Part shown: one piece after another, positions 1-7,135 of the stretch | How positions within the stretch are numbered: position 1 is the first letter of the stretch | How the letters are laid out: each line of letters begins with the position of its first letter | Source: Planctomycetes bacterium UBA7888 | Lineage (GTDB): Bacteria > Planctomycetota > UBA1135 | Assembly: GCA_002500505.1 (NCBI GenBank) | Contig: DLRM01000055.1 | Coordinates: 1-10,264 of the forward strand | Length of the DNA stretch: 10,264 nucleotides | Direction: 5' to 3' | The notes under the pieces: model-generated | Told to the model about the DNA's origin: nothing | Database searches by the model: none | Seen by the model: the letters and a program-made list of their open reading frames with translations, nothing else | Program-made: the position numbers and the translations under genes

Positions 1-1269
1 TTTTGCTTCACCTAAAGCGACCATTTCCTTTTTCCCTGGATAAAAGAGGGTAAGTAGAACAAAACAAGCTATCGCTGCGGCAGCCGGGACACCAAATAGT
101 TTTTGGTAGTCATCTCCAGCCCAGTCTGCAACCCAACCAGCAATTTTGCTCCCAACAATGACACCAATTCCGATGATGACCAGGTTGAATAAGTTTTGAG
201 CACTAGCGCGGACATCAGAGGAAGTTTCCTCATCCACCACCATAAAGGCGACAAAGATAAAGCAACCGAAGCAGAGTCCATGGAGGCCTACTCCAGTGAG
301 CAAAAAAGTGGGATTGCCATCGGCAAAAGCGAAAAGGGTCATACGGGCGGCATAAGCCAACAAACCAATTCCGAGAAGGGTCTTACGCGAAGTTTTGCGG
401 GAAACAAAAGGGATCAAACCTATAACGAATAATTCCGTCATTTGCCCAATGGTCATGAAGCCGCCACCTCCCACACCAAAAATGGTTTCAAAAATAGCCG
501 GGGCTTTTAAGGTATTGTGCAAAAAGGATTCTGTGTGAACAAAATAAAACTGGTGAATACAACTTACCGGCACAGCAAGCAAAAAGAGAGTGCACAAGGG
601 TTGGCGACGCACCTCTTCCAGAGCCTCTATTACAGCATTTTTTTCGCTGGTTTTGCTGGGCGGAGTATGGGGAAGAGTGAAACAAAATAACCCCATGAAT
701 GCACCGAGAATGGCGGACAATCGGAATGCATCGGCTTTGCCGGCAACTTGAGCAAGGTGCAATTCGGCCCCTTCAAGGCCACTTGGAGAATGTGAATAGG
801 CAAGCCAGTGGCCCATGGCAAGGCCAACCGCAATCCAGCCAAAAGTGCCCCAGAGGCGAACCTTGCCAAAGTCTCGGTCACGGTCAAGGATGTGATGGAA
901 AGCTAAAGAATTCGTCAGTGCCAACGTTGGGGAGTAAATCAGGCCATACGCCAAAGAAAAAAGCAGGAACCCCGAGAAAGTGTCTACCGACGCCAACTGC
1001 CATATCAGGCCAGCACCAAGTAGATGGCTAATACCAAGGTACTTTTCTGTGGCGAACCATCGGTCAGCAACTTGGCCAGCGATGAAAGGCCCAAAAATGG
1101 CGCCGACAGCGCCTGCTGCGAACATGGAGCCAATTTCGTCGCCGCTCATCCCCCGATGGTCTTCGAGGAAAGACCAAAGGAATGGCAACCACGCTCCCCA
1201 GATTGCGTACTGGAGGAACATCATGACGGAAAGTCGGATGTTCAGAGTGGCAGAAAGAGGTGGAGTCAT
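1..1269 (-). CDS. Nucleoside:H+ symporter-family MFS permease (3' end outside window)
   Basis: This is an inner-membrane MFS permease that probably imports nucleosides with protons. The frame is open for 423 codons from ATG at 1269 to the window edge, and no stop is seen. NupG-type proteins are about 420 residues, so only a short tail should be missing. Near the N-terminus is a hydrophobic stretch reading MMFLQYAIWGAWLP, then GAIFGPFIAGQVADRW (residues 55-70, an MFS motif-A-like loop), then SPTLALTNSLAFHH and DRDFGKVRLWGTFGW (about 113-145). These are hallmarks of the Nuc_H_symport family as I know it. In the C-terminal half, a GLHGLCFG segment and RASAQNLFN also fit. No clear Shine-Dalgarno precedes the ATG, and the short upstream extension contains no alternative start. 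The gene follows the larger transporter at 1327-3921 after 57 bp on the same strand, so co-transcription is likely. The substrate is inferred from the family only; another small polar solute is possible. Confidence 0.88.
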   Translation of the reverse strand, partial: MTPPLSATLNIRLSVMMFLQYAIWGAWLPFLWSFLEDHRGMSGDEIGSMFAAGAVGAIFGPFIAGQVADRWFATEKYLGISHLLGAGLIWQLASVDTFSGFLLFSLAYGLIYSPTLALTNSLAFHHILDRDRDFGKVRLWGTFGWIAVGLAMGHWLAYSHSPSGLEGAELHLAQVAGKADAFRLSAILGAFMGLFCFTLPHTPPSKTSEKNAVIEALEEVRRQPLCTLFLLAVPVSCIHQFYFVHTESFLHNTLKAPAIFETIFGVGGGGFMTIGQMTELFVIGLIPFVSRKTSRKTLLGIGLLAYAARMTLFAFADGNPTFLLTGVGLHGLCFGCFIFVAFMVVDEETSSDVRASAQNLFNLVIIGIGVIVGSKIAGWVADWAGDDYQKLFGVPAAAAIACFVLLTLFYPGKKEMVALGEAK

Positions 1270-1285
1270 GCGAAAGGATGATAGA

Positions 1286-1316
1286 GCCGCCCCGGCAAGT
1301 TATTTCACCCGGGCGG
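1286..1316 (-). other. Intercistronic GC-rich stem-loop between the two transporter genes
   Basis: CCGCCC (1287-1292) pairs with GGGCGG (1311-1316), and an inner GG/CC pairing can extend the stem past a C-C mismatch. The hairpin sits in the 57-bp gap between the stop of the upstream transporter and the start of the next. On the minus strand no T-run follows, so it does not look like an intrinsic terminator. It could stabilise the upstream mRNA or lower expression of the second gene. That role is inference. Confidence 0.35.
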
Positions 1317-1326
1317 ACAAGGGATC

Positions 1327-3921
1327 TCAGCCTTCTGAGGTTTCGGCGCTAGAGTCAAAGTGTGCGCCTTTGGTAAACCACGATTTGCCAAAAAGAGCCG
1401 CTAGAGTTCCAGCAAGGGCAACCAAGCCCAAGATGAACCACATAAAGTAGGGAGACTCGAGGAAAGGCACTTCCCCTGCAGCAATCCGTTCGCCCATGTT
1501 TGGCTCCCCTGGTGGATACTCTGGACACCAACGAGCTAGCATGCTGCCCGACAAACCACTCACGACCAGCTTAGCCAAGAAGTAGGGCACCATGCTCAGG
1601 CCAAGATAAGTCCCCTCTTGTCCCTCGGGCGCGATGGCGGCTGTGTACTCACTAAGACGGGGAGACCAAATGAGTTCCCCCACAGTCAAGACGAGCAGGA
1701 AGAGCCCCGTCATGATGTATGTCCATTCGACGATTCCAATTCCAGCAAGCGGAGGAATCGCCGGGATGAGCATCGAAATAGATGTAATGAGAGCTCCAAA
1801 GACCAACATCTTGTAGACATTGAACTTCTGCAGGAGCGGGATTACTAAAATCAACCCGATAATGACTAAGACTGGATTAAATGCTTGCATCAGACCTACT
1901 TGAGCATCTGCGCCAATCACTCGATACCAGAATTTCGGGAACAGCAACCCAAGATAGAGGAAGACGGCTCGCACGCCTAACAACAAAGTAATCAGAGCTG
2001 TAAAACGCCAAAAGACCGGCTCGCTAAAGACAGCTTTAACAATCTGAATCGGTCCCAAGCTTTCCTTCTTTTCTTTTCCGCTCTCTTCTTTTTTCTTGTC
2101 AGTTTCGATTTCCTCAGAAGTTCGTAGTTGATCGGTATTGCGAACAAGGAAAAATGTGGCAAGCAGACAGAGGACACCAGTAATCAGGCCAAAGGTAAAC
2201 ACATGGTAGTGGGGCAGCCCCATCCGAAGATAAATGATGTCGATGAGGAAACCGCCACCAGCGGCACCAACATTCATAAACAAGTACCAAAGATTGAAGC
2301 CCGCGCCACGAGCGCGAGAAGTGGTAAACCGCCGATTGCCTGCCTGAAAAATAGTAATTAGCATGGCCATGAACGGAGCCATCGCTGCAAGCAATCCAAT
2401 AACAAGCCAACTCCGCAGCTTATTTTCAACAATGTTCTCTCCGGAGACAGAATCGCCTTCTCCTCCGTCAATGCCAATACCCAAAGCTTCGGCGGCATCT
2501 CCTTCGACGAAAAGGCCAGAATCCGAAAGCTTGATGTTCTCACCGTCCAGCTCCCATCGTGGATTCGGAATGCCGGTTCCAACTAAAGTCGACTGGTCGG
2601 TGCCTCGCTCCAAAAATAGACCAAGTTTACGGGCAATAACGATTCCCGACTCTCCAACACCAGTCGCAGAAAGGCGACCAGATTGAGGTTCCATGTTGGC
2701 ACGAACTTGTGTGTCTCGAACAAAAAGCTTCGATCTATCCGCCACGCCCATCTCAAGATGGCCACTTGTCGCCTTTTCTACCCGCTGAAAAACATCCGCC
2801 AAGGTTTTGCACCCTGCCAAACTAACTTCCCAAGACTGGTTATCGTGAGAACCGAAGCGAAGATGAGGAACGGAAGTATCGTCGCCAACCGGCACACCTT
2901 CCCCGCCGTGAAGTTCGGACAAGCGAGTCTTGGAGGTGATGGGGCGTCGAGAATTCTGGTCGGCCACCAACAAACCATTGCCTGCCGCATTGAAATCAAG
3001 CCCAATCTGGAGCCCGGCAGAAGAAGCTACTTCTTCGATATGATTTTGGAGAGCTCGAACTGTGGAAAGCTGATTAAGTCCCGTGACAGTGACTTCTGCT
3101 CCCCATGAGTCTCGAATTTGGAGGGTCGTGCCACCACGGAGACCATCCCCTTGGTTCAAGTCAGCCAGAGAAACCCCGTCGAGTTCAGAAACCAAACGAC
3201 TGCCATCAAACACAGAGGAATATTGTCCGCTCGTTGATAGACCAAGAGCGACCGCAGCGGGACCTTCCACGACAAGAGGGCCTGGATACGTCGAGGCACT
3301 GGAGTCCTTGAGCCTCAGACTGACCCAACCAGGAGCTACACCTGCGGACACCTTGCCTTCGTTGTCGGGTGCCTCGGCGATACGAGCGAAAATATCTCCA
3401 AGGGTGTCCGCTCCAGCCAAGTCCACGACGAAACGAGTGCCATCGCGAGCTGTAACGGCAAGATCGGGCTTACCCTCCAGAAAGGCAATTCCATTGCCGT
3501 CGTTGAAAGAGGCGATAAGGCTTTCGGCATTCAGTCGGACGGGTTCGTCCATCCGCTCGACAACGACCACTCCGGCGCGAGAAAGTAAAAGCCCAATAAT
3601 GGCAATGTAGAGTGCCCGCTTAATTCCCAACCAATCTGTAATGACTCCCGAGAAGAACAAGAAAATAGTCGTCAGGCCCGAAAAAATCATGTAAATGTAA
3701 CCAGCCCAAGCGTCAGTAAATCCAAAGTCTTTTGATAAGGTGACTGTGGCAATGTTGAACATTGCAAAATAGGCAAGACAATCCAGAACATTGATGAGCT
3801 GAAGGCCCCAGTACTCCCGCTTGGTCTCCTTAAGAACCTTAAAATCACGGAAATATTTCCGCAATGCGCTTACATTCTCTTCAGAAGGGCCGGCCGGGGC
3901 AGGTTCGCAGACATCAGTCAT
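1327..3921 (-). CDS. MFS/POT-like transporter with large periplasmic flagellin-IN-like insertion
   Basis: This is a membrane transporter of 864 residues from ATG 3921; a usual MFS protein is 400-550. About twelve hydrophobic helices are visible: roughly 39-60, 72-94, 101-121, then 503-526, 542-563, 574-592, and six more after residue 639. GVITDWLGIKR (92-102) is the MFS motif-A loop between helices 2 and 3. After helix 4, GNRRFTTSRARGAGFNLWYL and the following MNVGAAGGG resemble the conserved segment of POT/PTR peptide transporters. A Lys/Glu-rich linker (about 600-623) is the central cytoplasmic loop. Residues 123-501 are a hydrophilic insertion between helices 3 and 4, which the motif-A topology places in the periplasm. 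An in-frame TTG at 3954 would add 11 residues, but it lies inside a hairpin and the ATG is preferred. Neither has a convincing ribosome-binding site. The transporter fold is secure, the substrate (peptide, sugar or other) unknown. Confidence 0.9.
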   Translation of the reverse strand: MTDVCEPAPAGPSEENVSALRKYFRDFKVLKETKREYWGLQLINVLDCLAYFAMFNIATVTLSKDFGFTDAWAGYIYMIFSGLTTIFLFFSGVITDWLGIKRALYIAIIGLLLSRAGVVVVERMDEPVRLNAESLIASFNDGNGIAFLEGKPDLAVTARDGTRFVVDLAGADTLGDIFARIAEAPDNEGKVSAGVAPGWVSLRLKDSSASTYPGPLVVEGPAAVALGLSTSGQYSSVFDGSRLVSELDGVSLADLNQGDGLRGGTTLQIRDSWGAEVTVTGLNQLSTVRALQNHIEEVASSAGLQIGLDFNAAGNGLLVADQNSRRPITSKTRLSELHGGEGVPVGDDTSVPHLRFGSHDNQSWEVSLAGCKTLADVFQRVEKATSGHLEMGVADRSKLFVRDTQVRANMEPQSGRLSATGVGESGIVIARKLGLFLERGTDQSTLVGTGIPNPRWELDGENIKLSDSGLFVEGDAAEALGIGIDGGEGDSVSGENIVENKLRSWLVIGLLAAMAPFMAMLITIFQAGNRRFTTSRARGAGFNLWYLFMNVGAAGGGFLIDIIYLRMGLPHYHVFTFGLITGVLCLLATFFLVRNTDQLRTSEEIETDKKKEESGKEKKESLGPIQIVKAVFSEPVFWRFTALITLLLGVRAVFLYLGLLFPKFWYRVIGADAQVGLMQAFNPVLVIIGLILVIPLLQKFNVYKMLVFGALITSISMLIPAIPPLAGIGIVEWTYIMTGLFLLVLTVGELIWSPRLSEYTAAIAPEGQEGTYLGLSMVPYFLAKLVVSGLSGSMLARWCPEYPPGEPNMGERIAAGEVPFLESPYFMWFILGLVALAGTLAALFGKSWFTKGAHFDSSAETSEG
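2419..3555 (-). other. Inserted periplasmic domain with repeated flagellin-IN-like units inside the MFS gene
   Basis: This part of the transporter (residues 123-501 counted from ATG 3921) has no membrane helix. Two units share a visible pattern: VDLAGADTLGDIFARI at 166-181 and VSLAGCKTLADVFQRV at 366-381, exactly 200 residues apart. A second shared element is LVVEGPAAVALGLS at 216-229 and LFVEGDAAEALGIG at 470-483. A more diverged middle unit lies around 261-330. The order (beta strands, 'TLxDxxxxI' helix, 'xLxLxD' strand, then 'G-L-x-V-x-G-x-A-A-x-x-L-G') is what I recall for the flagellin hook IN motif found in FliD/FlgL-like and other surface proteins. Repeat structure is seen directly; the family link is from memory and the binding role is inference. 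Confidence 0.6.
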
Positions 3922-4107
3922 GGGGATGCTTTTTTGGGGGGGGAGGTGACGCAACAGGGCGTTGCGAAAATGAGTCCGTCAAAAGCTAACCGTCCCCTCC
4001 CAAACTGGCAAACCAATTAACAAGCTTCTATCTTGGTGCCCCCACCCCTTACTGGGAGTCGTCACGACAATCCTGCAAAATGCCATGGTGGTTAATAATA
4101 AATGGAA

Positions 4108-4142
4108 AAGAGTGGGCATTTGCGAATAAACGCAAGAGTGGG
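4108..4142 (+). promoter_or_regulatory. Candidate operator: paired direct repeats around an inverted repeat
   Basis: AAGAGTGGG occurs at 4108-4116 and again at 4134-4142, 26 bp apart from start to start, or about two and a half helical turns. Between them lies TTGCG-N6-CGCAA (4120-4124 with 4131-4135). The second repeat ends two bases before the -35 hexamer of the porin promoter. This position suits a transcription activator or a repressor. The repeats are seen directly; protein binding is inference, and no known regulator motif is recognised. Confidence 0.35.
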
Positions 4143-4144
4143 GG

Positions 4145-4172
4145 TTGACACCGCCATGGGCTCAGCAACAAT
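4145..4172 (+). promoter_or_regulatory. Sigma70-like promoter for the porin gene
   Basis: A perfect -35 hexamer TTGACA (4145-4150) is followed by a 16-nt spacer and AACAAT (4167-4172), which matches TATAAT at four of six positions. Transcription would start near 4179 and leave a leader of about 60 nt before ATG 4241. It is the best promoter-like sequence in the window and sits upstream of a gene expected to be highly expressed. Confidence 0.55.
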
Positions 4173-4240
4173 GCTTCTCAAATCCATCAATTTGTGGTTT
4201 CTTTTCACCCTCTTGCAAACTCAATAAGTACCTAATAACG

Positions 4241-5275
4241 ATGAAAGTCATCCGACGTGTTCTTCAGACCCTAGGGGTGCTCGCAATTGTTGGCGCTGCC
4301 CCTTCGACCGCATTTGCCCAAGACAATGACTCCGCGTGGAGCTTTTTCGGCGATGCCCGCGTTCGCGCAGAATTTAACGACCTCGCGGCTAACCCTGACC
4401 GGCACCGCCAACGCTTGCGTTTCCGCTTTGGCGGCAACTTCAATGTGGCGGACAATGTGACTATTGGCACTCGAATGCGCACAGAAAGTGGCGACCAAAA
4501 CAATCCCCACTGGGACATAGGAAACAACTTTGACAACATGGATGTTTCGTTGGACCGCATGTTTGTTGATTACAGCCCAACCTGGGCAGATGTACGCATG
4601 AAGATGGGCAAGTTTGGCCATGGCTTTCAAGCCAACCCCGTTTACGGTGAGCTCGTCTGGGATGGCGATGTTCAGCCTGAAGGTCTCGCTGTCTCAGGTT
4701 CTTCCGGCGACTTCGACTGGGTTGTGGGCCAGTACGCCCTGACCGAAAATGGTGGACCAATTAGTGAAGATAGCTGGATGACCGTCGGCCAGGTCAACAC
4801 CTCCAAGGACGACCTCAAATTCGCCGTCGGCTACTACTTCTACGGCGATCCTGATGCCGCTGGAGCGGAAGCCTACACCGGCACGGATGTCGGCAATTGG
4901 GGCATCCTAAACCCCATTGTCAGCTGGAAGAAAGACAGCCTCACGATTTCAGGTGAATACATCGAGAACGTGCGCGCCGGTGACGGATTCGATGCCACTG
5001 GCTGGGCCCTTGGCGTTTCCAACGGCTCCCCGTCTGATTCAGGCGGCAAATTCTATGCCCAATACCAAACTGTGGAAGAGGGGGCTGTGTTCACCACATT
5101 CGCTGGCGACGACTTTCCAGGCGGTCGCGACGACTGGAAAGGCCTTATGGGTGGCTGGAAGCGCCAGCTTTCGGACAAGATTGGCCTGAATATCTGGGCC
5201 CTGACCCATGAACAGGAAAGTATTAATAGTGAAACCGACTACCGTTTTCGGATAGACTTCAACATCAAGTTTTAG
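4241..5275 (+). CDS. Outer-membrane beta-barrel protein, putative porin
   Basis: This 344-residue protein has a clear Sec signal peptide (positively charged MKVIRR, hydrophobic core, cleavage after STAFAQ near residue 27). It ends in Phe with alternating residues (RIDFNIKF), the typical C-terminal signal of outer-membrane barrels recognised by the BAM machinery. The mature chain starts with FFGDARVRAEF and RHRQRLRFRFGGNF, followed by many short amphipathic strands rich in Gly, Asp and aromatics. This resembles the 'putative porin' (Porin_5-like) family as I know it. The role would be passive diffusion of small solutes across the outer membrane; specificity cannot be read. ATG 4241 is chosen because it starts the signal peptide. 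The in-frame TTG at 4145 is part of the -35 hexamer and is rejected. No Shine-Dalgarno is evident. The gene has its own promoter and terminator, so it appears to be a single-gene unit. Confidence 0.85.
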   Translation: MKVIRRVLQTLGVLAIVGAAPSTAFAQDNDSAWSFFGDARVRAEFNDLAANPDRHRQRLRFRFGGNFNVADNVTIGTRMRTESGDQNNPHWDIGNNFDNMDVSLDRMFVDYSPTWADVRMKMGKFGHGFQANPVYGELVWDGDVQPEGLAVSGSSGDFDWVVGQYALTENGGPISEDSWMTVGQVNTSKDDLKFAVGYYFYGDPDAAGAEAYTGTDVGNWGILNPIVSWKKDSLTISGEYIENVRAGDGFDATGWALGVSNGSPSDSGGKFYAQYQTVEEGAVFTTFAGDDFPGGRDDWKGLMGGWKRQLSDKIGLNIWALTHEQESINSETDYRFRIDFNIKF

Positions 5276-5305
5276 GGACAGCAAGCATTCCCTGAAAGTT
5301 TGAGG

Positions 5306-5343
5306 CGGGCAGACGGGCAAACCTTCTGCCCGTTCTTTATTTC
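5306..5343 (+). terminator. Rho-independent terminator after the porin gene
   Basis: CGGGCAGA (5306-5313) pairs with TCTGCCCG (5325-5332) to form an 8-bp GC-rich stem with an 11-nt loop. An alternative 7-bp stem ACGGGCA/TGCCCGT (5313-5319 with 5327-5333) is also possible. A T-rich tract, TTCTTTATTT, follows. It begins about 30 bp after the porin stop and separates it from the next gene. Confidence 0.75.
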
Positions 5344-5401
5344 ACTAGCCCCAAACTCCGATTTCCCTGGCATAATAAAGACTCCATCGCTGGAGGTCTA
5401 A

Positions 5402-6532
5402 ATGCGCACTCATCTCCTTCCCCTTCTAGTCGCTCTCCTTGGCGCCCCCCTCGCCCCCGCCCAAGGCACTGGCACCTTGGATGGGTCTTGGATTACCAAA
5501 ATGGACTTCTCCCCCCCAATTCGGGACATGTACAAAGGAATTGTCCTTCAGGAGCGTGGAGACGGACGGGTTGCAGGTTATTTACCAGGGAGCGTTTCGG
5601 TTTGGCTCACTTCGGGACAAATCACCGGGAACCATGTCTACCTAGAATTCCTAGGTGGAGACGGTACAGGCCCTTCTCTCGGAGGCCCCTTTGTCGCCTC
5701 CTTCGATGGCACTCTTTCTGGAAATAAAATTGCCGGTTTGTTCTCTGACCCAACGGATACTTTTCCAATTACTTGGACTCGAATATCTAAGCGAGCCATG
5801 GAAGAGAGCTGGATTTTCACGGATAGCTTGACCGGGGACACAAACCGGGTTGGAAGAGTCGAGCGCAAAGGCTCTTTTGCGGCTGGCGGTTTTGGTGGCC
5901 AAAACACCTGCAATTTCTTGGCATGTGGCGGTCACCTGAACTCTTGGGATATCACCGGGAATTCGCACTCCCTTATGCTTACATCTTCCGGTTTATGCCC
6001 CACCTTGGGATATATGAACGGCACATTTGATTCCGCGAACAATGTTTTGTCCGGGACCTGGACCAATACCACTTGCTCAACTACAACCAATGGATCTTTC
6101 ACCGCCTTAAAGGAAGGGCTTACTGACACAAGTCATGTTGAGGCCGTTCTGACTCTTTTGATAAAGTTCGCCGACCGTCTAGAAGCGGAATCTCCCCTAG
6201 CAATCAAGGCTTTTTCCAATTCATATTTGGATAATGGGGTCACAAAAGGGGATTGGAATAACATCCTTTCTGGCTGGTTTTTATCCTACGACAATCTCTC
6301 TGCAACCATTGAGACTGTTTCCAAAATCATCACAATGAACGATGGGGAAACTTCGTCTTCTCTTGCCGATGACCCTCGAGTGGACTGGCATTTCAAGCTC
6401 ATGGGCACCCCTTCCAGCGGCGGATCTCCAGTTGTTCTCTTGGAGTACATTCCTTTCAGCCTCGGGGGAACCGAACTTTTTTACATCGGACCCGAGGCCG
6501 GAAAGGCAGTGTTTGTGGGCAACGGTCAATAG
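5402..6532 (+). CDS. Secreted protein of unknown function with two beta-rich repeats and a C-terminal alpha/beta domain
   Basis: I do not recognise this 376-residue protein. It has a signal peptide (MRTHLLPLLVALLGAPLAPA, then QG), so it should act in the periplasm or outside. Residues about 24-127 form a beta-rich, lipocalin-like region with 'DGSW', 'SGQITGNHVYL', 'FDGTLSGNKIAG' and 'ITWTR'. Residues about 134-235 look like a second copy, with 'SWDITGNSHSLML', 'NGTFDSANNVLSGTW' and 'NGSF'. Four cysteines (170, 175, 199, 225) occur only in this copy and might form disulfides. The remainder (about 243-376) begins with a helix and ends in strands; an NTF2/SnoaL-like fold is possible but weakly supported. 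A strong ribosome-binding site GGAGG (5392-5396) lies 5 nt before ATG 5402. A weak -10-like CATAAT (5371-5376) has no good -35 partner. The stop is only 24 bp from sco1, so it may be the first gene of the oxidase-assembly operon. Confidence 0.8.
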   Translation: MRTHLLPLLVALLGAPLAPAQGTGTLDGSWITKMDFSPPIRDMYKGIVLQERGDGRVAGYLPGSVSVWLTSGQITGNHVYLEFLGGDGTGPSLGGPFVASFDGTLSGNKIAGLFSDPTDTFPITWTRISKRAMEESWIFTDSLTGDTNRVGRVERKGSFAAGGFGGQNTCNFLACGGHLNSWDITGNSHSLMLTSSGLCPTLGYMNGTFDSANNVLSGTWTNTTCSTTTNGSFTALKEGLTDTSHVEAVLTLLIKFADRLEAESPLAIKAFSNSYLDNGVTKGDWNNILSGWFLSYDNLSATIETVSKIITMNDGETSSSLADDPRVDWHFKLMGTPSSGGSPVVLLEYIPFSLGGTELFYIGPEAGKAVFVGNGQ

Positions 6533-6556
6533 CCTTGGGCCGGGTAGAATGCGTGC

Positions 6557-7135
6557 GTGATACGCCTTGACTCTGCAGCCATTTTTCTTCTCTTGCTCTC
6601 CTGCGGGAGCCAAGAAAAGCCAGGCTTCGAGCAACCAGACGACTTTGGCGAAGTCGCCTCCTTTGTCCTTCAAGACCAATCCGGCCAGGACTACTCTGGA
6701 GAATCGCTCAAGGGGAAAGTCTGGGTCATTGATTTCTTTTTTACGCGGTGCCCCTCTGTTTGCCCCCGAATGACCAAGGAAATGAAGGAGCTTTATGAGC
6801 GCATGCCAAAGCGAGAGGATTTGCAATTTATCTCAATGACAATTGATTCGGAGTTCGACACGCCAGAGATTCTGGCAGAGTATGTTTCATCAAAACAGCT
6901 TCCAAAGGAGAGGTGGACTTTCTTGACGGGTGACAAAACTGCGATTGCGGATTTAAGTCGAAAATCTTTTGCTCTTGCCCTAGGAGATGAGATGAAGCCA
7001 AATGGAGATATTGTCCACTCCACAAAGTTCGTAGTCGTAGACCGCGTCGGCAAAATCAGGAAGTACTTCAACAGCCTTGACGATGAGCAAGATGCTGCAA
7101 TGGAGGCCTTGATTCTTCAGCTATTAGACGAATGA
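6557..7135 (+). CDS. sco1: SCO1/SenC family copper chaperone lipoprotein for cytochrome oxidase
   Basis: This 192-residue protein belongs to the SCO1/SenC/PrrC family, thioredoxin-fold proteins that carry copper (and may reduce disulfides) to build the CuA site of cytochrome oxidase subunit II. The metal-binding motif CPSVC (Cys65 and Cys69) follows the strand VWVIDFFFTR, and the third ligand His154 lies in DIVHSTKFVVVD, as in the family. The N-terminus is a lipoprotein signal with lipobox LLSC (Cys16), so the protein should be anchored to a membrane facing the periplasm. GTG 6557 is the only usable start: an in-frame TAG lies at 6545-6547 and later starts would lose the signal. No strong ribosome-binding site is present. 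Its stop overlaps the next start by 4 bp. The match in length, motif and neighbourhood makes the call firm. Confidence 0.95.
   Translation: MIRLDSAAIFLLLLSCGSQEKPGFEQPDDFGEVASFVLQDQSGQDYSGESLKGKVWVIDFFFTRCPSVCPRMTKEMKELYERMPKREDLQFISMTIDSEFDTPEILAEYVSSKQLPKERWTFLTGDKTAIADLSRKSFALALGDEMKPNGDIVHSTKFVVVDRVGKIRKYFNSLDDEQDAAMEALILQLLDE

Larger units (their letters stand above)
3922..4240. other. Divergent intergenic region between transporter operon and porin gene
   Basis: No gene is supported in these 319 bp. On the porin side it holds the promoter and repeats listed separately. On the transporter side it holds a T6-G8 homopolymer run (3930-3943) directly before the ATG, and a perfect 6-bp hairpin CGCAAC/GTTGCG (3950-3955 with 3961-3966, loop of 5). 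I could not pick a convincing promoter for the leftward operon. No tRNA or riboswitch pattern is recognisable. Confidence 0.6.

Noticed and set aside
1286..1316. Hairpin as an intrinsic terminator between the transporter genes
   Set aside because: No T-run follows on the minus strand, so it is kept only as a stem-loop.
980..1450. 156-codon open frame on the + strand across the two transporter genes
   Set aside because: It spans the intergenic gap and two confident minus-strand genes, and its composition is not protein-like.
3083..3610. 175-codon open frame on the + strand opposite the transporter insert
   Set aside because: It is antisense to a well-supported coding region, rich in Ser/Pro/Arg/Thr without domains or a ribosome-binding site. 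It looks like a shadow of codon bias.
4145..4240. Upstream TTG start for the porin
   Set aside because: The TTG is part of the -35 hexamer, and the signal peptide begins at ATG 4241.
4461..4760. Minus-strand open frames opposite the porin
   Set aside because: They are shadows of the porin reading frame, with no start signals and no recognisable domains.
6281..6826. 181-codon minus-strand open frame over the end of the unknown gene and sco1
   Set aside because: It is opposite two supported genes, and no motif or signal is present.
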